Source: Betaproteobacteria bacterium (GTDB lineage Bacteria > Pseudomonadota > Gammaproteobacteria > Burkholderiales > Rhodocyclaceae). From it: a stretch of DNA of 64,000 nt. Positions within the stretch are counted from its first letter, which is position 1. The number at the start of each line of letters is the position of its first letter. Below, piece after piece: positions 9,309 to 18,724 of this stretch. The DNA lies in assembly GCA_028065725.1 (NCBI GenBank), contig JAPTVL010000446.1:1-64000 (forward strand), written 5' to 3'. Position numbers and translations under genes: made by a program. Below the pieces are notes generated by a model. The model did no database searches. It saw nothing but the letters and a program-made list of their open reading frames with translations, and was not told the DNA's origin.

Positions 9309-9337
9309 ACGATACACTTTATAACGATATTATGCAA
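9309..9337 (-). promoter_or_regulatory. Putative sigma70 promoter of the fdhD-pad operon
   Basis: On the minus strand TTGCAT (9332-9337) is followed after 17 bp by TATCGT (9309-9314). The -10 box overlaps the left arm of the inverted repeat, so a bound PaaX-type repressor would block polymerase. The -10 is a poor match to TATAAT, as expected of a regulated promoter. Confidence 0.45.
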
Positions 9338-9349
9338 GTTTTTTGTATC
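9311..9349. promoter_or_regulatory. Candidate PaaX-type operator in the fdhD/paaX divergent region
   Basis: Inverted repeat GATACA (9311-9316) / TGTATC (9344-9349) with a 27-bp spacer. The same arms with a 26-bp spacer occur upstream of the acyl-CoA synthetase gene at 10450-10487. Shared arms, near-identical spacing and position in the only two promoter regions of this cluster suggest one regulator, most simply the PaaX-family protein encoded between them. Confidence 0.6.
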
Positions 9350-9473
9350 ACATTAGAATTACCTTATGCGGCATACGGGATACGGAACCATCCAATACAA
9401 TGTGTCGGCTTGTGCCGGCTACGGGCCGCCTGCCCTGACATCGCGCAACACCGATCTTTCGAATGGGAACAAT

Positions 9474-10421
9474 GTGAAGAGCCGACATATCAGCCAATGG
9501 ATCGAGAACTTCCTCGACCAGCACCCAACCCGCGCCAATTCGTTGATCATCACGATTTACGGCGACTTCATCGCCCCGCACGGCGGCACGGTCTGGCTCG
9601 GCAGCTTCATCCGCTTGGTGCAGCCGCTCGGCCTCAACGAGCGCATGGTGCGCACCAGCGTCTACCGCCTCTCGCAGGAAAAGTGGCTGGTATCCGAGCA
9701 ACTCGGGCGCAAGAGCTACTACAGCCTGACCACCTCGGGCCGCCGCCGCTTCGAACACGCCTACCGGCGCATCTATTTCGCGCCGCAGGACACCTGGGCC
9801 GGCGAGTGGCAATTGGTACTGATTCCCGGTTCGCTGGCGGGCGCCCCTCGCGACGCCCTGCGCAAGGATCTGGCCTGGGCCGGCTATGGTGCGCTGGCAT
9901 CGGGCATTCTGGCGCATCCCTCGGGCGATACCGAGGCGCTGCTCGACATCCTGCAGGAGAACGGCGCCCACGACAAAGTGGTCGCCATGAAGGCCTCGAA
10001 CATCAGCTCGCTGACCAGCAAGCCGCTGCAGGAGCTGGTCCGCGAATGCTGGAACCTGGATACCCTGGCCGCCAAGTACACAGATTTCATTGAGCTTTTC
10101 CGTCCGGTGCTGCGCACCATGCGTGCCGCCGGCAAACTCGATCCGGAACAGTGCTTTCTGGTGCAGACGCTGCTGATGCACGACTTCCGCCGTGCGCTGC
10201 TGCACGATCCGCAACTGCCGGCGCAACTGCTGCCGGCCAACTGGAGCGGCGGCATCGCCCGCCAGCTGTGCCACGACCTCTACAGCCTTACCTATCCGCT
10301 AGCCCAGCAGCACCTGCTCTCGGTCTGCGAGACCGCGAACGGCCCGCTGCCTCCGGCCGCGCCGTATTTCTACGAGCGCTTCGGCGGCCTGGAACTGCCT
10401 GCCTCCGCGAGCAATCTTTGA
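9474..10421 (+). CDS. paaX: PaaX-family transcriptional repressor
   Basis: A 315-residue PaaX-like protein. It has an N-terminal winged-helix domain (NSLIITIYGDFIAPHGG, then ERMVRTSVYRLSQEKWL), a central domain and a C-terminal PaaX domain ending in PYFYERFGGLELP. PaaX proteins repress phenylacetate genes and are released by phenylacetyl-CoA, which is the PadB substrate. The GTG at 9474 is chosen because it aligns with the usual PaaX N-terminus; an in-frame ATG 36 codons upstream would add an unrelated leader. It is transcribed away from the pad operon. The fit of ligand and neighbours makes it the likely pad regulator, though binding is not shown. Confidence 0.85.
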   Translation: MKSRHISQWIENFLDQHPTRANSLIITIYGDFIAPHGGTVWLGSFIRLVQPLGLNERMVRTSVYRLSQEKWLVSEQLGRKSYYSLTTSGRRRFEHAYRRIYFAPQDTWAGEWQLVLIPGSLAGAPRDALRKDLAWAGYGALASGILAHPSGDTEALLDILQENGAHDKVVAMKASNISSLTSKPLQELVRECWNLDTLAAKYTDFIELFRPVLRTMRAAGKLDPEQCFLVQTLLMHDFRRALLHDPQLPAQLLPANWSGGIARQLCHDLYSLTYPLAQQHLLSVCETANGPLPPAAPYFYERFGGLELPASASNL

Positions 10422-10449
10422 TCAAGCTTAAAATTGCCGGATCTCAACC

Positions 10450-10496
10450 GATACATTTTTAGTTAATTTTCTCTATTAATCTGTATCTGTTATAGT
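10450..10496 (+). promoter_or_regulatory. Candidate PaaX-type operator with extended -10 promoter
   Basis: GATACA (10450-10455) and TGTATC (10482-10487) repeat the operator arms seen upstream of fdhD. Immediately after the right arm lies TGTTATAGT (10488-10496), an extended -10 element, about 50 bp before the next start codon. The region between the arms is AT-rich and differs from its surroundings. Confidence 0.55.
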
Positions 10497-10545
10497 TAGC
10501 CTCCGGAATCATCTTGCCGATCATGCCGCCCAGGGGAGCCTTTTC

Positions 10546-12630
10546 ATGCACCATTCGTCTCAGTCCGCGACCGACACCGCCGCGACTCTGTTTCGCCAGG
10601 CCGCTGCAGCAGGACGCGAAACGCTGAACAGGAGCGAGCTGGAGGCACTGCTTTCCAGCCTGGGCCTCAGCTTCGCCGCAGAGGCCAGCGCAGCAAACCT
10701 GCCAGCCGCGATCGATCTGCGCATCAGCCTGAACAACACCCGCGAATTCGGCATGATCATCAGCGCCGGCATGGGCGGTCTCGATGCCGATCTGGATGAG
10801 GGCAATTTCAAGAAGGATCGCGCCTCGGTCTATGCCGCGACCGAGCTGACGAATGCCGCAGACTTTCTCGGCCTGTTCAAGCGCACGCTGGCTTGGCAAA
10901 GACTGGCCGCGATCGCCAAACGCGATGGCCTGCCGCTGCCGGAGCGGCAACTTGAGACTTGCTTCGAAGCCCTGCTCGCGCTGGCCGCCCGTTATGCGCA
11001 GGGCAATCCCGATGCTCCCTTCGTACTGCGCAGCCTGGAACTGAATCCGGCGCACGCTGGCGAGCAACTGACCGTGCATCAGGCGCAATGCGAATTCGGC
11101 GCGGTCCCTGCCGTCCGCCTGCCGCGCCCGATCCGCAAGATCGAGAAGCTGATCCACCCGCAGTCGATCGGCATCATCGGAGTCTCGTCCAGCAGCATGA
11201 ATTTCGGCCGCATCATCCTGAAGAATCTGATAGGCAGCGGCTACCCCAAGGAACGCCTGTGCATCATCCGTCCCGGCGAAACCGAGATCGACGGCGTCAA
11301 GTGCGTCGAAAGCCTCAAGGCGCTGGACCACAAGCTGGATCTGCTGATCGTCGCCGTGGCCGCCAGTGCCGTCTATGAACTGGTCGACGAAATCATCGAG
11401 ACCGACTCGGTCGAATCGGTCATGCTGATCCCCGGCAGCCTCGGCGAAACCAGGGCCAGCCGCGAACCGGCCACCGCGCTGGCCGAGCGCATCAACGCCG
11501 CCCACGGCAAGCCGGGCGGCGGTCCGGTGTTCCTCGGCGCCAACTGCCTCGGCGTGGTGTCCCATCCCGGCTCTTACGACTCCTGGTTCATCCCGCTGGA
11601 GCGCCTGCCCAAGCCACAGAAAAAAGCCGAGCGCAATTCGGTGATGCTGAGCCAGAGCGGCGCCTTCATGATCACCCGCATCAGCCAGAACCCCTGGCTC
11701 GATCCGCGCTACATGCTGGCCCTGGGCAACCAGACCGACCTGACCCACGGCGACATGCTGAGCTATTTTGCCGAGCTGCCCGAGATCGAAACCATTGGCA
11801 TCTACATCGAGGGCTTCAAGGATCTGGACGGTCTCGATTTCGCCAAGGCGGTACGCAAGGCCGTCGTCAAGGGCAAGCAGGTGGTGGTCTACAAATCCGG
11901 CAAGACGGCGCCCGGCATGGACGGCGTGATGGGCCATACGGCGTCGATCGCCGGTGGGCCGATCCTGTTCGACTCCGTGATGCGCCAGGCCGGCGCCATC
12001 GTCGCCGAGGATTTCAACAGTTTCGACGACCTGTTCTACATCGCCGGCGCCCTGCATTCCAAGAAAATCGGCGGCAAGCGCCTCGGCGCGATCAGCGGCG
12101 CCGGCTTCGAGGCGGTCGGCATGGCCGACTTCATCGAGTCGGACAATTTCACCATGGAAATGGGTGAGTTGCGGCCCGGCACGGTCACCCAGATCGAAGA
12201 AATCCTGCTGGCGAAGAAACTCAACGCGCTGGTCGAAGTCAGGAATCCGATCGACATCAATCCCGGCGCCGACGACGAGGCGCACCTGCAGATCGTCGAA
12301 GTCTTCCTCCAGGATCCACAGATCGATGCGGTCGTGGCCGGGCTCGACCCCACCGCCCCGTCGGTGCGCGCCCTTGAATCCAGCAAGCTGCGCCCCGGCT
12401 TCGACATCACCGACCCGAAGAGCACCGTGCATCTGATGCCGCCGCTGGTCGCGCGCAACGACAAGCCGGTGATCGGCATCATCGATGGCGGCCAGCTCTA
12501 TGACGCGATGGCGGCGCGCCTGATGGACCAAGGCGTCTGCATCTTCCGCAACTGCGCCCGCGGCACCAGGGCGCTGGTGCGCTACGTCGAAGCGCGGCTG
12601 TATGCGGACGCCTTGCGCAGCCGCCACTGA
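10546..12630 (+). CDS. NDP-forming acyl-CoA synthetase-like protein (fused beta-alpha, shortened ATP-grasp part)
   Basis: A 694-residue fusion related to ADP-forming acetyl/acyl-CoA synthetases. Residues ~205-690 match the alpha part: a CoA-binding Rossmann domain (PQSIGIIGVSSSSMNFG), a ligase domain, and the phosphorylated-histidine motif GHTASIAG. The N-terminal ~200 residues resemble only the later half of an ATP-grasp beta domain (EFGMIISAGMGG); the usual first ~60-80 residues with the phosphate-binding lysine/histidine segment are not apparent. The gene is preceded by the PaaX-type operator and followed by a thioesterase gene, so it probably handles an aromatic CoA thioester of the pad pathway. 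Substrate and direction are unknown. Confidence 0.7.
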   Translation: MHHSSQSATDTAATLFRQAAAAGRETLNRSELEALLSSLGLSFAAEASAANLPAAIDLRISLNNTREFGMIISAGMGGLDADLDEGNFKKDRASVYAATELTNAADFLGLFKRTLAWQRLAAIAKRDGLPLPERQLETCFEALLALAARYAQGNPDAPFVLRSLELNPAHAGEQLTVHQAQCEFGAVPAVRLPRPIRKIEKLIHPQSIGIIGVSSSSMNFGRIILKNLIGSGYPKERLCIIRPGETEIDGVKCVESLKALDHKLDLLIVAVAASAVYELVDEIIETDSVESVMLIPGSLGETRASREPATALAERINAAHGKPGGGPVFLGANCLGVVSHPGSYDSWFIPLERLPKPQKKAERNSVMLSQSGAFMITRISQNPWLDPRYMLALGNQTDLTHGDMLSYFAELPEIETIGIYIEGFKDLDGLDFAKAVRKAVVKGKQVVVYKSGKTAPGMDGVMGHTASIAGGPILFDSVMRQAGAIVAEDFNSFDDLFYIAGALHSKKIGGKRLGAISGAGFEAVGMADFIESDNFTMEMGELRPGTVTQIEEILLAKKLNALVEVRNPIDINPGADDEAHLQIVEVFLQDPQIDAVVAGLDPTAPSVRALESSKLRPGFDITDPKSTVHLMPPLVARNDKPVIGIIDGGQLYDAMAARLMDQGVCIFRNCARGTRALVRYVEARLYADALRSRH

Positions 12631-12659
12631 AATCCAAGCACATCAACCGAGGAGAAAGC

Positions 12660-13061
12660 ATGAGCGACACACTGAAAGCCGGCCTTAGCGCCACCCGCCG
12701 CGTCGAGATCGACCGCGACCGCACCATCAGTTTCATGGGCGACGACTGCCGCGTCTATTCGACCCCCAACCTGCTCTATGACATCGAAATGACCTGCCGC
12801 GACCTGCTGCTGGCGAACATCGAAGCCGGCAAGGATTCGGTCGGCACCCGCGTCGAACTGGACCATGTCGGCGCCACGCTGATGGGCATGTGGGTCGAGA
12901 TCACCGTGACGCTGACCGAAGTCAACGGCGGCGCCGTCTCCTTCAACTTCACAGCGCGCGATGCCGTCGAAGAAGTCGCACGCGGCAAGCACAACCGCTT
13001 CATCGTCGGCATCGAGAAGACCGCGCAGCGCCTGCAGGCCAAGCGCGCCAAGGCCGGCTGA
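12660..13061 (+). CDS. Hot-dog fold thioesterase (FlK-like)
   Basis: A 133-residue single hot-dog domain of the fluoroacetyl-CoA thioesterase-like group. It has the helix NLLYDIEMTCRDLLLANI followed by GTRVELDHVGATLMGM, and the end carries a KHNRFIVG strand. Family members hydrolyse acyl-CoA thioesters in the cytoplasm. A strong ribosome site (GAGGAGA) precedes the ATG, and the gap to the upstream ligase gene is 29 bp, so both are one transcript. A role in clearing phenylacetyl-CoA, phenylglyoxylyl-CoA or benzoyl-CoA is inferred only from context. Confidence 0.75.
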   Translation: MSDTLKAGLSATRRVEIDRDRTISFMGDDCRVYSTPNLLYDIEMTCRDLLLANIEAGKDSVGTRVELDHVGATLMGMWVEITVTLTEVNGGAVSFNFTARDAVEEVARGKHNRFIVGIEKTAQRLQAKRAKAG

Positions 13062-13067
13062 ACACGA

Positions 13068-13092
13068 GTCGGCGCCGGCACTACGCCGGCGC
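13068..13092. terminator. GC-rich hairpin between convergent genes (also a copy of the dispersed 25-bp motif)
   Basis: GCGCCGGC-acta-CGCCGGCGC forms a strong stem just after the thioesterase stop and up to the def stop codon. There is no T-run, so it would be a weak intrinsic terminator. The sequence also fits the dispersed motif (GTCGGCGCCGGC then ACGCCGGCGC), suggesting that family can act as a gene-end hairpin. Confidence 0.45.
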
Positions 13093-13619
13093 TAGTCCTC
13101 AACCACCCCGGGCAGGTTGAGGACGTCGGTGAACCCGAAGCGCCTGAAGTCGCGCACCCGCATCGGATAGAGGATGCCATCGAGGTGGTCGCATTCATGC
13201 TGCACCACGCGGGCATGGAAGCCCTCGACGCGACGCTCGAAGCGCCGTCCGGATTCGTCGTAGCCCTCGTAGTACAAGCGCTTCCAGCGCGGCACCCAGC
13301 CGCGCAGGCCGGGCACCGACAGGCAGCCTTCCCAGCCCTCCTCCTCTTCCTCGCCGAAAGGCGTCAGCAGGGGATTGATCAGTACCGTGTCCGGTACCGG
13401 CGGCGCATCGGGATAGCGCGGATTGGCCTGGCAGCCGAAAATCACCACGCGCAGATCGACGCCGATCTGCGGCGCGGCAAGCCCGGCGCCGTCGAGATGC
13501 GCCATGGTGTCGCGCATGTCCCGCAGCAGCGCGTCCAGTTCCGGCGTAGCGAACTGCGTCACTGGCTGCGCCACGCGCAGCAGGCGCGGATCGCCCATGC
13601 GCAATACATCAAGAATCAT
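13092..13619 (-). CDS. def: Peptide deformylase
   Basis: A 175-residue class-I-like peptide deformylase with all three motifs: [18 protein letters not shown] (metal-binding Cys) and QHECDHLDG (two metal-binding His and the catalytic Glu). It removes the formyl group from new proteins. The ATG at 13619 overlaps the upstream phosphorylase stop (ATGA). This is not the usual def-fmt arrangement, so it may be a second copy in the genome. An acidic insert (EEEEEGWEG) just before motif 2 is unusual. Confidence 0.9.
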   Translation of the reverse strand: MILDVLRMGDPRLLRVAQPVTQFATPELDALLRDMRDTMAHLDGAGLAAPQIGVDLRVVIFGCQANPRYPDAPPVPDTVLINPLLTPFGEEEEEGWEGCLSVPGLRGWVPRWKRLYYEGYDESGRRFERRVEGFHARVVQHECDHLDGILYPMRVRDFRRFGFTDVLNLPGVVED

Positions 13620-14353
13620 GTCACGCAGACGCCCTCGATGATCCGGCGCACGCGAGCCATGGCCTGGTGCAGCACCGCTTCGAGGCTGTCGAACCTGATC
13701 GCATGGGCGGAATCTCCACGCCCCGCCGCCCAGTTGGAAACCACGCACAGCGCCGCGTAGGGCAGTTCAAGCTCGCGGGCCAACCCTGCTTCAGGCATAC
13801 CCGTCATGCCAACGATGTCGGCGCCATCGCCATGCAGGCGGTTGATTTCGGCCGCAGTCTCCAGCCGCGGCCCCTGCGTGGTCGCATACACCGCGCCATC
13901 GGCCACTTGCTCGCCAATCCGCTGTGCGACATCGAGCAGCAGCTTGCGCACGCCTGCATCGTAGGGTTCGGTGAAATCGACATGCACCACGGGACCGTCA
14001 ATCCCGGACTGAAAGGTCATCTCGCGACCCCATGTGTAATCGATGATCTGGTGCGGCGCCACGAGGGTGCCGGGACCGAGGTCGGCGCGAATCCCGCCCA
14101 CCGACGCGACCGAAATGATCTGGGTGACGCCCGAGGTTTCCAGCGCATGAATATTGGCGCGGTAATTCACCAAGTGCGGCGGGATGGTGTGTCCGTAGCC
14201 GTGACGGGCGACAAAAACCACATCCTGGTTGCCGACGCGGCCGAAGGTCAGCGGGCCGGACGGTTCGCCGTACGGCGTGCGCACCACTTCGCGGTGCGAT
14301 ACATCCAGATTCGCCAGCTGGGTCAAGCCACTGCCACCAATGATACCGAGCAT
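13616..14353 (-). CDS. S-methyl-5'-thioadenosine/thioinosine phosphorylase
   Basis: A 245-residue member of the PNP/MTAP family II. It opens with LGIIGGSGL, contains [13 protein letters not shown] and [10 protein letters not shown] for phosphate and ribose binding, [13 protein letters not shown], and [11 protein letters not shown] near the base pocket. The enzyme cleaves 5'-methylthioadenosine or methylthioinosine in methionine salvage. The length and sequence are closer to the bacterial methylthioinosine type, but the base preference cannot be settled by eye. The ATG at 14353 has AGGGAA upstream; an earlier in-frame start lacks one. Confidence 0.82.
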   Translation of the reverse strand: MLGIIGGSGLTQLANLDVSHREVVRTPYGEPSGPLTFGRVGNQDVVFVARHGYGHTIPPHLVNYRANIHALETSGVTQIISVASVGGIRADLGPGTLVAPHQIIDYTWGREMTFQSGIDGPVVHVDFTEPYDAGVRKLLLDVAQRIGEQVADGAVYATTQGPRLETAAEINRLHGDGADIVGMTGMPEAGLARELELPYAALCVVSNWAAGRGDSAHAIRFDSLEAVLHQAMARVRRIIEGVCVT

Positions 14354-14441
14354 AAAAATTCCCTGAAAATTCAATCAGAAAAACGAGCGAAGCGTGATAA
14401 AATAGTAGGTTATTCCGCACCGCAACAAACCCAAGACCACT

Positions 14442-16259
<1,818 letters not shown>

Positions 16260-16334
16260 AAAAACGGGAGCCGGGTATATAATTTCCCAAGTTCCAGTGG
16301 TTCTTACGCAACGCAAGCAAGGAGGAAAATGATT

Positions 16335-16532
16335 ATGGTAGCTTACACGTGCAGTAAATGCGGCATGAGCATCGGTACCATGACCTGCGGAAAGTGCGGC
16401 AAAGAACTTATCCACAGCACACTCACGATGCCCGACGGCAAGACCGTCGTGCACGTATCCGAGTGCCCCGACGGACACGGCAAGGTGAAGTCTCCGATGT
16501 GCTGCGGACAGGACATGACCTGTCCGGTTTGA
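16335..16532 (+). CDS. Small zinc-ribbon protein
   Basis: A 65-residue cysteine-rich protein with CSKCGMSIGTMTCGKCG at the N-terminus and two more cysteine groups (SECPDGHG, MCCGQDMTC) at the C-terminus, so one or two metal-binding knuckles. Similar small proteins of unknown role are common in Proteobacteria. The ATG at 16335 is 9 bp from the GGAGG ribosome site; another ATG two codons earlier is only 3 bp away. A TATAAT-like -10 lies in the 75-bp region after typA, and a strong terminator follows, so it is probably a single-gene transcript. Confidence 0.75.
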   Translation: MVAYTCSKCGMSIGTMTCGKCGKELIHSTLTMPDGKTVVHVSECPDGHGKVKSPMCCGQDMTCPV

Positions 16533-16615
16533 GCATTGCGTTCGAGCGGCGTTTGCGCCGACTGTAAATAGATAGCGCGTAGCAAATCTTTCCCACACCA
16601 AGCCTGAACGTGAAA

Positions 16616-16647
16616 ACGCCCGGAAGCTCGCTTCCGGGCGTTTTTTT
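16616..16647. terminator. Bidirectional intrinsic terminator
   Basis: CGCCCGGAAG-ctcg-CTTCCGGGCG stem flanked by AAAA on the left and TTTTTTT on the right, so it can end transcripts from both directions: the zinc-ribbon gene on the plus strand and tpx on the minus strand. Confidence 0.85.
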
Positions 16648-16717
16648 GTGCTGCGGGCAGTGTCAGTGGGTGCCGTCGGCCGCAAGAAATGCTGCCGCCA
16701 AAGGCGGCTTGCCTCAG

Positions 16718-16859
16718 AGCTTGTGAAGAAATCGTAGCGAGCGGGTCGCAGCGGGGTGCGACCGGAGCGCAGCTACCGGAATGTACGTTGTTGTACATGA
16801 GGGTAGCGAGCACCGCCCAAGCCCCGATCCGGCACGCGCAGTAGATTTATTCACAAGCT
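16718..16859 (-). mobile_element. 142-bp MITE-like element, copy 1
   Basis: Bounded by 16-bp terminal inverted repeats, AGCTTGTGAAGAAATC and (reverse complement of the other end) AGCTTGTGAATAAATC. It has the same length and sequence as the copy at 46484-46625, in opposite orientation. It encodes nothing. It is highly foldable, with a central palindrome ATGTAC..GTACAT and GTAGC/GCTAC pairing. It ends one base before the tpx stop codon. With the terminator it accounts for the 328-bp gap between the zinc-ribbon gene and tpx. Confidence 0.75.
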
Positions 16860-16860
16860 T

Positions 16861-17373
16861 TCACTCCAGCGCCTTCAGCGCCTTCAGCGCCGCGGCGTAG
16901 TCGGGCTCTTGCGAAAGTTCAGGCACCATTTCGCTGTGAATCACCTTGTCGTTTTCGTCCAGCACCACTACCGCGCGTGCCGTTAGGCCGGCCCACGGTC
17001 CATCGGCGAGCGCCACACCCCATTTCTTAGGGAACTCCGGATCGCGAAAGGTAGACAGATGGGCGACATTTTTCAGTCCCTCCAGTTCGCAAAAACGCCT
17101 GGCCGCGAATGGCAGGTCGGCGGATATGCAAAGCACGACGGTGTTCGCCAGATTTCCAGCGGCCTCGTTGAACTTGCGTGTCGATGTGGCACAGGTCGGG
17201 GTGTCGATGCTCGGGTAAATGTTCAAGACCTTGCGTTTGCCGGCAAAGTCCCCCAGGGAAACATCGGCCAGTAGCCCGTTGGCGAGTTTGAAGTCAGGCG
17301 CTTTCGCTCCGACAGCCGGGAGATCGCCATCGACGCGAATTGTGGTGCCACGTCGCGTTATGGTAGTACCCAT
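16861..17373 (-). CDS. tpx: Thiol peroxidase Tpx
   Basis: A 170-residue atypical 2-Cys peroxiredoxin with the active-site segment [16 protein letters not shown] (peroxidatic Cys) and a resolving Cys near CELEGLKN. It reduces lipid and alkyl hydroperoxides using thioredoxin. The ATG at 17373, with AGGAG before it, starts the family-typical MGTTITRRG. The upstream frame continues open because it overlaps tatD, but that extension is a shadow. The start lies 16 bp inside the end of tatD, so the two are coupled. Confidence 0.92.
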   Translation of the reverse strand: MGTTITRRGTTIRVDGDLPAVGAKAPDFKLANGLLADVSLGDFAGKRKVLNIYPSIDTPTCATSTRKFNEAAGNLANTVVLCISADLPFAARRFCELEGLKNVAHLSTFRDPEFPKKWGVALADGPWAGLTARAVVVLDENDKVIHSEMVPELSQEPDYAAALKALKALE

Positions 17374-18182
17374 GAATTGCTCCTGTTTGAGGTTGATTGA
17401 GGAAAAGTTGATTCGATCCGGGTCAGCCCGGGAAGCACGGCGGTGGCATTGGCAGCGGTCGCCTCGGCAAGTTCCTGCACCGCGATGCCGCGCAGGCCGG
17501 CAAGGGTTTGTGCAATGCGCGGCAGTTGATCCGGCGTGTTGCGGGCGCCGACTTTCCATTCCGGCGGAATGTCCGGCGCATCGGTTTCCAGCACGATGAC
17601 ATCGAGCGGCAGCGTGGCGGCAAGTTCGCGGATGCGACTGGCGCGCGGAAAGGTCATGGCGCCGCCGAATCCCAGCTTGAAGCCCAGCTTGATGAATTCG
17701 TCGGCCTGCTGCCGGCTGCCGTTGAAGGCATGGGCGATGCCGCCGCTCACGTGACACCGTCGCAAGGCCTTGAGCACCGGATCGATGGCGCGCCGCACGT
17801 GCAGCAGCACCGGCAGGCCGTTGTCGCGGGCGATCTGCAGCTGCGCGGCGAAATAGAACTCCTGCCGCGCAGCGTCGCGCGGTTCGACAAAGCCGTCAAG
17901 TCCGATCTCGCCTACCGCCAGCGGCCGTTCGCGCAGAATCGTTTCGCGCAAGGCGTCGAGGTCCTCTTCGCGCGCCCGGTCGACGTACATGGGATGAATG
18001 CCGTAGGCCGCAAGGCAGCCCGGATAATCGCGGCAGACTGCGGCGACTGCGCCGAAGTTGGCACGTTCCACCGCCGGCACCACGATCCGGCCGACCCCGG
18101 CCGCGGCCGCGGCGGCCGCCACTGCGTCGCGATCGAGGTCAAACTCCGCCGCGTCCAGATGGCAGTGCGTGTCGACCAGCAT
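17358..18182 (-). CDS. TatD-family metal-dependent hydrolase
   Basis: A 274-residue TIM-barrel hydrolase with DTHCHLD at the N-terminus, GIHP, GEIGLD, HVRRA, HAFNGS and the late ETDAPDIPP, the metal-binding set of TatD DNases/hydrolases. Family members have 3'-5' exonuclease activity in DNA repair. The last ~17 residues ([14 protein letters not shown]) extend beyond the family core and overlap tpx. One copy of the dispersed 25-bp motif falls within the coding region (17531-17555). It lies just downstream of iscX on the same strand. Confidence 0.88.
   Translation of the reverse strand: MLVDTHCHLDAAEFDLDRDAVAAAAAAAGVGRIVVPAVERANFGAVAAVCRDYPGCLAAYGIHPMYVDRAREEDLDALRETILRERPLAVGEIGLDGFVEPRDAARQEFYFAAQLQIARDNGLPVLLHVRRAIDPVLKALRRCHVSGGIAHAFNGSRQQADEFIKLGFKLGFGGAMTFPRASRIRELAATLPLDVIVLETDAPDIPPEWKVGARNTPDQLPRIAQTLAGLRGIAVQELAEATAANATAVLPGLTRIESTFPQSTSNRSNSWVLP
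17531..17555 (-). repeat. Dispersed 25-bp motif (inside tatD)
   Basis: Read on the minus strand: AAAGTCGGCGCCCGCAACAC then GCCGG. It is one of the more diverged copies, located in the region coding VGARNTPDQ. Confidence 0.5.
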
Positions 18183-18185
18183 CGA

Positions 18186-18380
18186 CTACTCCAGCTCGTC
18201 GATCCAGGCCTGCTGTATCGCTTCGAGCTTCTTTTCGCCGCAGTGGCTCTCGTTTTCCTCGAAGCCCGGCAGCGCCATGACCCAGCGCATCAGGTCGACA
18301 AAATTGAGGCGCGCCGGATCGACGTCGGGATGGGCTTCGGCGAGTTGTATGGCGATTTCGAGGGAATCAGTCCACTTCAT
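18186..18380 (-). CDS. iscX: Fe-S assembly regulator IscX
   Basis: A 64-residue acidic protein typical of IscX ([19 protein letters not shown], then DLMRWVMALPGF). IscX binds IscS and iron and tunes cluster formation. The ATG at 18380 overlaps the fdx stop; a longer in-frame extension upstream is a shadow of fdx. It is the last gene of the isc operon. Confidence 0.92.
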   Translation of the reverse strand: MKWTDSLEIAIQLAEAHPDVDPARLNFVDLMRWVMALPGFEENESHCGEKKLEAIQQAWIDELE

Positions 18381-18724
18381 TTCTTGGAATGCCCTTCCTT
18401 GACCATGTTGATGGTGTATTTCGGAATCTCGATCACCAGCGGCGTCTGACCGACCAAGGCCTGGCAGGACAGGCGTGACTTGGGTTCCAGGCCCCAGGCC
18501 TTGTCGAGCAGGTCCTCTTCGAGTTCCTCCGCCTCGGCGAGCGATTCGAAACCTTCGCGCACGATGACGTGGCAGGTGGTGCAAGCGCAGGATTTCTCGC
18601 AGGCGTGCTCGATTTCGATGTCATTGCCGAGCAGCGCATCGCAGACCGATGTGCCCGGCGCGGCATCGATCACGGCGCCGTCAGGGCACAACTCGACATG
18701 GGGAAGAACGATTATCTGGGTCAT
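18377..18724 (-). CDS. fdx: ISC-type [2Fe-2S] ferredoxin
   Basis: A 115-residue adrenodoxin-type ferredoxin with the cluster ligands C-x5-C-x2-C ([11 protein letters not shown]) and a fourth Cys near residue 88 (RLSCQAL). It supplies electrons for Fe-S cluster assembly on IscU. Both junctions overlap: its start overlaps the hscA stop and its stop overlaps the iscX start. Confidence 0.93.
   Translation of the reverse strand: MTQIIVLPHVELCPDGAVIDAAPGTSVCDALLGNDIEIEHACEKSCACTTCHVIVREGFESLAEAEELEEDLLDKAWGLEPKSRLSCQALVGQTPLVIEIPKYTINMVKEGHSKK

Noticed and set aside
5824..9324. Very long plus-strand open frame (1,166 codons) opposite padB and fdhD
   Set aside because: High-GC shadow: its His/Arg/Ala-rich composition has no family features, while the minus strand shows two clear enzymes with motifs and ribosome sites.
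10459..12627. Minus-strand open frame (722 codons) opposite the acyl-CoA synthetase
   Set aside because: Antisense shadow; the plus strand has the CoA-binding and phospho-His motifs.
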